Assembly: GCA_003427395.1 (NCBI GenBank)
Contig: BFEA01000213.1
Location: 1,577,925-1,627,527 of the forward strand
Length of the DNA stretch: 49,603 bases
Source: Chara braunii
Taxonomy: Eukaryota > Streptophyta > Charophyceae > Charales > Characeae
Direction of reading: 5' to 3'
A model generated the notes under the pieces. That model saw nothing but the letters and a program-made list of their open reading frames with translations. It made no database searches and was not told the DNA's origin. Every line of letters begins with the position of its first letter. Position 1 is the stretch's first letter. Both the position numbers and the translations under genes were made by a program. This document shows, in pieces, positions 41,666 to 49,603 of this stretch.

Positions 41666-43150
41666 TTTGCTATGATCTCCTCTACTCACTCCTTTGGAGA
41701 GGAGACCCGTCAGACCATTGCTCGTCTTTTGCTTCAGGACTCGACTTTTGGGCCCATAGTGAGGAATCTACAAGCGGATCCCAATGCTGAGTCGGGCTAT
41801 GCCCTGAGTTCAGACTTGTTGTATACCTACAGCAGAGGTGAGGAGCGCTTGTGCATTCCCCAGGATCAGCGGCTCAGGACACTGCTGATGTCAGAGTATC
41901 ATGATGCTCGCGGACACTTTGGGTTCGTAAAGTCGTATGCAGCCCTGTCGCAACGCTTCTTCTGGAAGGAGATGCGGAGTGAGATGCTGCGCTATGTGGA
42001 AACCTGCGAGCTCTGCCAAAGGAATAAGGTTCAGCGTAGGCGTCCTCTGCTCAAACCCTTACCCATACCTGATGGCCTTGCTGAATCTGTGTCGATACAC
42101 TTCACAGATTTAGGCAAGACCACCCCTCGTGGCATGCGTCAGGTCATGGTCTGCGTGGACAGGTTCTCCAAATACGCAGAGTTCATCCCCTTGCCAGAAG
42201 TGGCCAGAGTTCCGGCTGTGAGAGCCGCCTTTTCAGAGAGGTGGGTCACACACCATGGACCGCCCACTTCTATAGTCAGTGATAGAGACCCCCGGTTTTG
42301 CAGTGATGAGTGGCAGTCCTACTGTAAGGACTATCTGCACTCACGATTGGACATGACTGTTGGTCGTCATCCTGAAGCCAATGGTCAGGCTGAAGTGATG
42401 AACCAAGTCTTATTCCAATTCCTACGTCTTGTCATCTCTCCAGATCAGCAAGCCTGGGATCTTCACTTGGCTCGAGCACAACTTGTTTATAACATGCTTG
42501 TCCATTCCTCGACTAGGTTCAATCCATACCGGTTGCACTGGGGACGTGAGCCACAACAGCCTCTCGATGATATCATCGATAAGGCTAAGTCAGACCTGTC
42601 ACCAGGCACTGCAGAGTTCACCAGACGCTACCGCATAGATATGGAAAGAGCACGGGCGAACTTGTTCAAAGCCCAAAAGGCAATGATTGAACAAGCTAAT
42701 CGCCACAGGCGGCCTTCCCCCATCCGCACTAGTGATTATGTCTGGGTAGCCAGCTCTGAGTTATCGAGGGAGGAGGATATCTCCCCCAAGTTGTTGCCTC
42801 GTTATTTGGGTCCATGGCAGGTCTTAGATACAGTGGGCGATGATCCATTCGGTCCATCCTATGTCATCGTCGTCCCACTGCATGTACGAACCTACCCGGT
42901 CTTCCATCCATCTAAGCTGCTTCCATTCACTCCAGCTGATGCATTCCCAGACCGGCCCCCTCAATTTGGTCCACCAATCCCTGGCAAGGGATATGACGTG
43001 GAGTGGATTGAGGATGAGTGGGGCACAGACCCCGATTGACAATATCTTGTGAGGTTCGCGTTCCAGCCTCCTTCTAAGAACAGATGGTTCTACAGAAGGG
43101 AACTTCTCAAGACAGCAACGTCTGTTGTGTTAAGATATGAAGCGGCTTAG
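41666..43150 (+). pseudogene. Element C integrase and chromodomain
   Basis: HHCC finger: HDARGHFG ... CELCQRNK. Core: the expected first Asp is His (SVSIHFTDL, codon CAC at 42098-42100), whereas element A has SIDFSDM. The second Asp is in VSDRDPRF and the Glu in EANGQAEVMNQ. A GPY/F-type module follows (LLPRYLGPWQVLDTVGDDPFGPSYVI). TGA at 43037-43039 lies just before QYLVRFAFQPPSKNRWFYRR, a chromodomain-like end that closes at TAG near 43150. Confidence 0.92.
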
Positions 43151-43211
43151 AAGGGCAACCTTCCTCGCCGTTCACCTCGTCTGCATCCCTAGCTCGGAGG
43201 TCCTCGCTCCT

Positions 43212-43225
43212 CGGGGGGGTACGCC
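43212..43225 (+). promoter_or_regulatory. Probable polypurine tract of element C
   Basis: CGGGGGGGTACGCC lies directly before the 3' LTR start at 43226. G-rich and in the right place, though interrupted by pyrimidines. Confidence 0.55.
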
Positions 43226-43530
43226 TGCAATGACTTGCTGATTTCGACTGCCGAGACTGACTGCGAGGTTGTACAGTGTATCGTTGTGTGTGCTGTGTGC
43301 TTGCTGTGTTTTTTCGTTTGCCCTGAGGGCCGCCCGCTGTTCTAAAAATAGTTTAGACTAACAGCAGTAGGGGCTGAGTGGTTACCGGCCCTAAGTGGCC
43401 CTGAGCCCTAAGTGCAGCGGTAGGACCGATTTCGTNGAGGCCGAGTAGGCCCTTACTGAAACGGTACCGGTAGGCCCTAGGCTAGGATAGAGTAGAATCT
43501 ACAAGTAGTTTGGGGTAGGACTGCTTGGGA
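43226..43530 (+). repeat. Element C 3' LTR, truncated
   Basis: Matches the first ~305 bp of LTR sequence of the 5' copy (without its duplication) and then stops abruptly at CTTGGGA/TAGAGCG. It contains a 25-bp segment around ACTGAAACGGTACCGG that the 5' LTR lacks, and an N at 43437. The LTR end and right duplication are missing. Confidence 0.9.
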
Positions 43531-44109
43531 TAGAGCGAACTCAGTGTGGACTACATAGATGGATAGGTCCTCTTGTTTGAAACCGACTGCACTGACATAC
43601 CGGTGCTGGAAAGCATCTTTGGAAGCAATCAGATTGAGACTGGTCAGGACAGTCTCCTAAACTTAGAATGACTGGACTGTACTCATATGCTGAAGTGGGA
43701 GTAGGGACTGGTCTGTGCCTTCTGGTAAAGGCACCGTCTGATTAATGATGAAACTCTGTGCTGGATGGCAACAATCGAGTGCTTGTTCAATTCAGACTAA
43801 GATTGAATGTTGATGAGATGACAGGTTACTGGGTACGGACTGAATCTGAATACTGCTGAAATGACAGTTTCACCTAGCACTGACTGAAACTGAATACTGC
43901 TGAATTGTTGATTGAATACTGATTGAATGCTGGTGTTGATCAAGTGTTAATTAAATTTTGATTTAAATCCTGATCAAATCTTGATTAAACCCTGAGAAGT
44001 CACATCACCGAACACTATTCACTTGGAAAGTTTGCGGGTTGCTGAAGGGTTTTCGTTAGCTGGAGTGCTGGCAGAAATCTCATGAGAAGAGCCTAGGCAT
44101 TTTCCGTGT
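43531..44109. other. Non-coding, with cryptic TTGAAT/TTGATTAAA repeats
   Basis: No gene. Between ~43830 and ~43995 short words such as CTGAATACTGCTGAA and TTGATTAAA or TTGATTTAAA recur irregularly, like a decayed short tandem array. Confidence 0.55.
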
Positions 44110-44427
44110 TTACCCGAGCGTCGACCTAGCCTGCTGCACCAACTCTAGAGATGAGCCGGTGCCAAGCAACTTGCCATTCTGGTCATGGAAATAAAGCACG
44201 TACTCAATGAAAATTTCTTCCTTAACCCTTCGGACTGCACTCTCTCTCAAGGCCATTTTCTGACATTCCATACTCTGAATAGCCTCGTCCTCCCAATTTT
44301 CACGTTTTCTCAAAATGACCTCACTCTTCACCACTAAGATTTCACCTCCGTTCATGATTCCCCTCGCCCCTTTTAGGATTCTGGTTATGGACACAAAGGA
44401 CTGCCAATAGTCCCAGGCAGGCTTCAC
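44110..44427 (-). pseudogene. Coding relic, unrecognised domain, copy 1
   Basis: 105 codons on the - strand with EILVVKSEVILRKRENWEDE, then RESAVRRVKEEIFIEYVLYF and a DQNGKLLG turn. The pattern of a basic strand, a W-E pair, a charged helix and a hydrophobic strand recurs at 48143-48469 and in weaker form at 44855-45064. I do not recognise the family and no start or stop context is clear. Confidence 0.4.
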
Positions 44428-44854
44428 AGGGAAAGAAGGGGACTGGGTTCCAGACTCTGAGTCACTGATGTTTCTGTTTAGGCCGACTGCCAGTCTGACT
44501 GCTCATAATCCAGCATAGACTATATTCCGCTACTGATCGAATGCTAGAATGGGATTTGTTCTACAGGGCTGCAGTTGGCTCAGGGAAGTTTGGCAGAGAG
44601 GGGCAGGAACTGGCTTACGGGTTTGTTCGATAACTGAACGTGCCCAGTGACGATAAGCTCTAGTTGAAAACCGCTGAAGGTTTTCCAAAAGTCGGATAAG
44701 CGCCAGATGTCCTGGTAACTATGGCCCACTGTTAGCCGAGATCAAGGGCCAATTCTGGCCGTTTGGCTGGCATTCACTACCAATCTCTTTTAACACAACC
44801 CATAGGACGAGAGTCAATGTCCCCAAAGTTTTGAACTTGCCAGCTCGGTTATCT
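44428..44854. other. No gene seen
   Basis: Mixed DNA without recognisable features between two related coding relics. Confidence 0.4.
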
Positions 44855-45064
44855 TCAAGGGCAGCCCGTGTTGTGCATTGTTCTCATTGCAATCATGGTA
44901 GCAGAGCACGTGTTCGACATATGCCTTCTTTCCGGTCTTGTTAATTGCACTCTCTCAAGGGACCGATTTGCCAGACAACAGATCTCGTATCGCCTCTGCC
45001 TCCCAATCTCACACTTGCAACTGTCAATATTACATTTGGTCACCAATACCTCCGAGTCCCTCAT
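44855..45064 (-). pseudogene. Coding relic, unrecognised domain, copy 2 (weak)
   Basis: - strand frame with DSEVLVTKCNIDSCKCEIGR and LANRSLERVQLTRPERRHM. It aligns with copy 1 at EILVVKSEV and RESAVRRVKEE, and the nucleotide text of both contains GCACTCTCTC..CAAGG and TCCTCCCAAT-like words. Strongly decayed; function unknown. Confidence 0.3.
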
Positions 45065-46992
45065 TCACGACGGACTTGCGAGTAACTGGGAAGGAAAAAG
45101 GGGTGGGTTGTCTTGTGCAATGACAAGCATATCAGGAGACCTGCCCAGCGACTATTGAATCTTGATCCCATTTACAGTTTCATATTGTCCCAAGCTGCTA
45201 AATAAAATTGAGTTTCCTTATAACGAGTTATCTGTCCAAGCACAAAGACAGTCCTATACAACGGAGACTTCAAAGTATGAAGCCAATCCAAGCTCAGCTT
45301 GACTGAGCTGAGCGAAAGATGCATTCCCTCACCCAGTGTCTTAAATTCCTCAAATTGGGCGTTCTCTTAGTGCTCGATCGCCCGACCTGAAACCCGATTG
45401 TTTCCAGTTGAACTGTATAGCGGTAACTTATGCAGTTTTGTCTCCAGAAATTGGGCTTGCTTGTGAAATAGACAGAGACGATTCAAAGACATACATGTGT
45501 TCCGTTCTGAACTGAAAGGCACTTCAGCGGCTACTGAAGGCCAAAACGAGAGACTGGAATATACTAAAATTTGCATCTTGGTCTCTGACTTGGTTCATTG
45601 TGTCACACAACAGGTAAACACTGAACCGTCATCTTTGTCTATTTGGTCAATTTTTAGACCTCGCTCGAGCATTAACCACCACTGGTACTAATCCCCGTCA
45701 AGCAAAAAAAGTACCATTAAATAAATTACTTTTCTCAACTGTCGTTTTCTGCCCTTTCAGCTCATTACTCATCCTCGGCTCTCAAGGAGAGCACCCTGAT
45801 CACTAGGGGCGGAGGCTCGACCTAATGACTCTTTTTTTTTTTTTTACTGACCACGCACCCATAGGCTTATGTGAACATTGTAAGCTTGCATGCGTGTGTA
45901 AGCTCGCTCGCACATTTACAGACTGGTACGACTGCATACACCCATACAGTCAGCTCATACACTGGTCCGTACAGTCATAATGGCCTGTTGGCTAATATAG
46001 CCATCAATTCATACAGTCACCTCGTCACCAGACTCGTACAGTAGCACGCTCATATGATCAAGCGAGTACCTATAAGCTCGTATGGTCACACGTTCACAAG
46101 GCTATGTGAATACTCGAACGCTCCTTGTGGCCACACGCCTTTCCGTTAGGGGTGTTTCAAAGCCTTTTCAGACCAGTAGATTAACTCTTTGACCGCGTTT
46201 ATAGTTCTTGCCCTTCTCAATAGAGCTCAAGCGTACGTCTTCGGACTGAGAAACATTACTTGGCCCACACAGACGAGTCTGAGAGGGTCACGTAACCAGT
46301 GCTCAATCTGCCATGCTTCTTAACCCCGTGTTATTATTTCTCTTGCTCGGTTACTATCAATCACCTAACCAAACACCATTTTTCCGCAAGGCAGGGACAA
46401 GTGGCCAGTAATGGCGAACGCTGATGGACAGTCCAGCAATCATCGAGTTTTCTTGGACGGCTAGGAAATGCCAATAGTGAAAGATACTTATATAAAGTCT
46501 TTCTCAGGCTCAAGATGACTGCATGCGGCCGCAAACGAATCTTGTAGAGTCTATCCCAGATGGGAACCACACCCGATCCACTCATAACACATTCCCCTTT
46601 CTCTGATTACTCTTCTATAACCGTTCCTCAAAAGTTTTCTCATTAGGCATCGGCTGATTACGAACTGACACATGGGAAGTAAAAGAGAGGAAACAATAGC
46701 GATGCTTTCCACGAGAAGTGACGGGTCATCCGCACAATCGACGGAGAGCGTAGTTAAAAATCAACCCTCATTTACAGTTGACGTCAAACATCAAAGGGAA
46801 GAGACGACACTAAGCAAAACGTTTTTGGAGCTTCGCAGACACATGTTTACTTGCTAAGGTCAAGTTGAACTCACTTAATAAAAATAACAGTATCCGTCGT
46901 AGATTACTGGTCGGATAGCTGAATCACTCTTCCCATCGTTCCTGTCTTTTACCCATTAAGCTTTACTGTGCCGCGACCCTAGCTAAGCCCAT
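45065..46992. other. Non-coding, with degenerate ACAGTC-rich stretch
   Basis: No supportable gene. A T-run lies at ~45832-45845. From ~45860 to ~46110 words such as CATACAGTCA, TCGTACAG and AAGCTCGTATGG recur irregularly, suggesting an old short-unit array. Confidence 0.4.
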
Positions 46993-47187
46993 TCACTGAT
47001 AACTTCGGGGCCTCAAAGCACGACGCTTTTGCTTATCCAATACCTCAAATATTCTCTTTTCAACGTAGTGTAGCACATGGTATCGACCGTCGAGTTCGCT
47101 CGTCTCTGGTCCATATCTCTCACCAGTTACCCAAACGTTTGTTCCAAGCATTCCTTTCGAATGATACGCTCCTTGCTTCATCTCCAC
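46993..47187 (-). pseudogene. Coding-like relic (weak)
   Basis: 64 codons with LGTNVWVTGERYGPETSELD and YVEKRIFEVLDKQKRRAL, then stops. Composition looks protein-like, but no family is recognised. Its upstream end overlaps the 114-bp direct repeat, so it may belong to that repeat. Confidence 0.25.
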
Positions 47188-47263
47188 CCATCTTGATCAC
47201 AACCCTTCACAAAATACCGACTCTCCCTCGTGCATACTGTTAGGGTGAAGTGCATGTGGCTTC
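47150..47263. repeat. 114-bp direct repeat, left copy
   Basis: Matches 49490-49603 at 111 of 114 positions, 2,340 bp apart; the three differences are all transitions. The left copy continues beyond the matched part and the right copy is cut by the window end, so the true length is unknown. Confidence 0.95.
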
Positions 47264-47639
47264 CCTTTGACATGCAACCAGTGAATACATGTCTTACTCG
47301 TATCACTTTACACCTCACTCGCACATCCACTCTCGCCCTGGCGACGGAGATGAGAACAATAAAGCGAGGCAACTCAGATCACTAGGGAACAATATGCATC
47401 AGTCTCAAGGAGTGCTGCCCTCTCGCCTATTCGGTCAAACTACTTACCCCCTCTTCTACTCCAGAAGTGAACAGCTGACACGTGACCACACCGATCGTAC
47501 TATGATCCAAATAACAGTACAGGAAGGCAGCAGGGCAGGAGTAGCTGTTGTCAGCGGGCAAGGAGCGTGCACATCTTCTCACACCTCCCTCGATCAGCAC
47601 ATTGTACCCACGCTCCCCTCTCCCGTCGGCGTCGTCCAA

Positions 47640-48142
47640 GCAGGTCCTTCTCCTCGTCTGCTTATTCAAAGAAGGCTGCCATATCCTGTAACACCCTCGC
47701 AGATTCTCGTGTGTCTCTCCTGATAGCCGAGAGTCTCTTGACCATAACCGCCTGCTTCTCTGAGGTTCTCCGTCGTGTGTTGACCTCTAGGCTTCTTCAC
47801 TCTCCCGTTTCTTGAACATAACTGTCACGCGTGTCACCGTCACTTCTCTCTCTGTCTCTCTCTATGAATTGGCCTCAGGCCCATTTTTCATAGGCTCAGC
47901 AGGCAAGTGGTCACGTCGCTGCCGCTCCAGACCATCCCCAGACCGAGTCCTTGCCGCACTCATTTTCAAAAGAAATCTCCATTGCTAACGACCTTGGTCT
48001 CGTTTCGCGAGTTGGCCTCTGGACCGCTCTCAACAGGCTCCGCTGGCGGCCGGTCCCGTCGCCACTGTTCCAGTCCATGCCAGGACCGAGTCGCCTCAGC
48101 GTCGCTCATCTCAGACTTCCCTTCGAAGTCCCGGTCGACACG
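47640..48142 (-). pseudogene. Coding-like relic with two ~143-bp repeats
   Basis: Segments at ~47872-47972 and ~48015-48115 repeat TTGGCCTC..GG, CAGGCTC, GTCGC, CAGACC or CAGTCC and GACCGAGTC, about 143 bp apart. The - strand also reads RLSAIRRDTRESARVLQDM near 47680-47740, which looks helical and protein-like. No family is recognised. Confidence 0.3.
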
Positions 48143-48469
48143 TTACACCTCTCTGGTTGCGGTCCCAGTCGACGAGTCGTCTTCATAGTAGGTGACTATT
48201 ACTCTCATACCTGCAGTTACTCCGTCACGCCTGCACCTTCGCTCAACCCTGTTGCGCGCCTCCATAATAGTTGTCTGTAGTCCCTCATCTCTCCTCATCT
48301 CCTGTTCCCAGTGACCACAGATATTAATTTTTAACCTCACCTCCCTTGCAGGCTTTCCGTAGGACAAAATGGTCTCGACCAATGTGCCCTTCTCACCTTC
48401 ACGCTCCCACATCCAGGAGTACCGCATGTACCTCGGTCTATAGCCACGCAAACCATTTCGGTCTGCCAT
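48143..48469 (-). pseudogene. Coding relic, unrecognised domain, copy 3 (best preserved)
   Basis: 109 codons on the - strand: RYMRYSWMWEREGEKGTLVE, REVRLKINICGHWEQEMRRD, MEARNRVERRCRRDGVTAGM and RVIVTYYEDDSS. Similar to copy 1 in the order EV-L-K..WE.E, then AR..V.R, then a V/I-rich strand and a charged turn. It may be part of one gene or repeat with 44110-44427. No motif allows a function to be named. Confidence 0.45.
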
Positions 48470-49489
48470 AGCCGTGTTTCAGAATAGCCAGGATCTTGAT
48501 TTCTGGCACACGCACTCAGATGGCTCAAACTAGCTTCCACTACTTTGCCTTCCGCCCTCAGACTAGTGGCGTTAGCTCAGCGAAATAGCTGGCAAGCACC
48601 CACTGATTGGTCGTCAAACATCTAACTCTTCTCCCTCTTTTGTAGGCTCTCTCATATTGCATTCCCCGTGCTCTGAACGAGGGACTTGAATTGCTTCGTT
48701 TTTTTTCTTTTCAGAATTTAATAAAACAAAGCAAAGATAAAATAAAATAGTAAAATAAGTAGAAAAGACAGGGACCTCAACGGTTGTTGCCTCCAAAGTT
48801 TTCTATCATCACTTCGCCAATCGCCTTGTTTTGGGCGCGAAGTGACCGCAGATCTGGCGCGGTGGTCCTATAACGGGATACCGACGGCCTCCTTCCTTCC
48901 TTCAACAAGAGCCACCAGACTACCACCTGTGGGTACCCATGTCCGATGGCAAGGAGGGGACTTATGACCTTCCACAGGGGGTGATAAGCCTCCTACCGAA
49001 GCGATCGCGGGTTGCCCCTCTTTTGGGGTCCCACCTCGCGGTGCTCAACCGGACAGGTCAGGCACAAGATGATAAGTGAAAGGTCTGGCCAGTCTAAGCC
49101 ACTAGGTCACAATCGGGGCTCGAAAGCGAACCGCTTGCTTCCCTTGAAATGACAGAACGGTAATAATAATAATTATAATAGAGAGGAAAATGACACTTCA
49201 AAACCCTCAGGTACCGATGCCTTGCTAGAACCATTAGATCTCGGGGCGCTAGGACGACGGTCAAAATCTAGGCATGAATTCGAAGCTCCACGCTCAGGTC
49301 CCCTTTTCTTTTCCTTTTCCCTTTCCTGTGTGTTCTCTTTTGTACCGTTGCCACTGCACTTACCCCATAATACGGCCATTGGGACCTGACGCGCAGTTGA
49401 GCAGGGCGTACTACCCTTTTACTATCCGGACCAACCTGACAGTCACTTCAGCTACGGAGCGGCTCACTGTAAAATAGTACGCCGGAAGT
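48470..49489. other. No gene seen
   Basis: Non-coding DNA with an AT-rich patch at ~48700-48770 and a GC-rich block at ~48830-49080. No feature with support. Confidence 0.4.
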
Positions 49490-49603
49490 ATTCCTTTCGA
49501 ATGATACACTCCTTGCTTCATCTCCACCCATCTTGATCACAACCCTTCACAAAATACCGACTCTCCCTCGTGCATACTGTCAGGGTGAAGTGCACGTGGC
49601 TTC
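49490..49603. repeat. 114-bp direct repeat, right copy, cut by window end
   Basis: Partner of 47150-47263 in the same orientation. It may be one end of a ~2.3-kb unit or LTR pair. Confidence 0.95.

Larger units (their letters stand above)
34928..43530 (+). mobile_element. Element C: Ty3-type chromovirus, decayed
   Basis: An LTR retrotransposon with 5' LTR, primer site, 1.5-kb leader, gag, a foldback repeat insertion, protease, RT, RNase H, integrase, chromodomain, purine tract and a truncated 3' LTR. It lies inside a LINE endonuclease remnant. Integrase and RNase H resemble those of element A, but LTR and gag differ, so it is another family. Pol carries stops at 41084-41086, 41525-41527 and 43037-43039, RT has deletions, and the integrase has lost its first catalytic Asp. 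Confidence 0.92.

Noticed and set aside
49040-49140. Possible tRNA or tRNA-derived SINE on the - strand (TAGTGGCTTAGACTGG resembles an A box)
   Set aside because: The B-box-like GGTTGAGCACC is too far from the consensus and no cloverleaf could be drawn.

Overview
The window is transposable-element DNA from a eukaryote with a large, repeat-rich genome. It holds no bacterial operon and no clear single-copy host gene. Plant-lineage signs are Ty3 chromoviruses with initiator-Met tRNA primer sites, LINEs whose ORF2 ends in a plant-type zinc finger, and plant-type telomere units (TTTAGGG). A streptophyte, perhaps a charophyte alga such as Chara, is my best guess; this is inference.

Left part (1-9357). 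A truncated LTR of family A (1-672) is followed by a LINE insertion (1070-7123) bounded by a 16-bp target-site duplication. Its 3' end points to the + strand, but its 5-kb front is inverted and circularly permuted: ORF2 middle, then ORF1, then ORF2 start, with the same 44 bp at both ends. Next come the end of an LTR, a primer binding site and the start of a gag gene (element B, 7140-9357).

Middle (9358-27871). That gag is split by a second LINE with a 14-bp target-site duplication; the gag frame resumes at 27886. The 5' UTR of this LINE carries tandem ~519-bp units and was itself hit by a complete Ty3 chromovirus (element A, 11255-19636, coding on the - strand, 4-bp duplication). Order of events: element B, then the LINE, then element A.

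Right-middle (27886-34597). The second half of gag, a six-unit ~123-bp tandem repeat, two decayed 25S rRNA fragments in opposite orientation, a divergent inverted family-A LTR, and purine-rich DNA.

Right (34598-49603). A LINE endonuclease fragment is interrupted by a third LTR element (element C, 34928-43530, + strand) with gag, protease, RT, RNase H, integrase and chromodomain, all damaged by stops, frameshifts and a lost integrase Asp. The last 6 kb holds decayed - strand coding relics of an unrecognised repeated domain and a 114-bp direct repeat cut by the window edge.

Every element is decayed, mostly by C-to-T / G-to-A type changes. Scattered single Ns at 4322-5468 and a few other places indicate a draft assembly, so unusual junctions need read-level confirmation.
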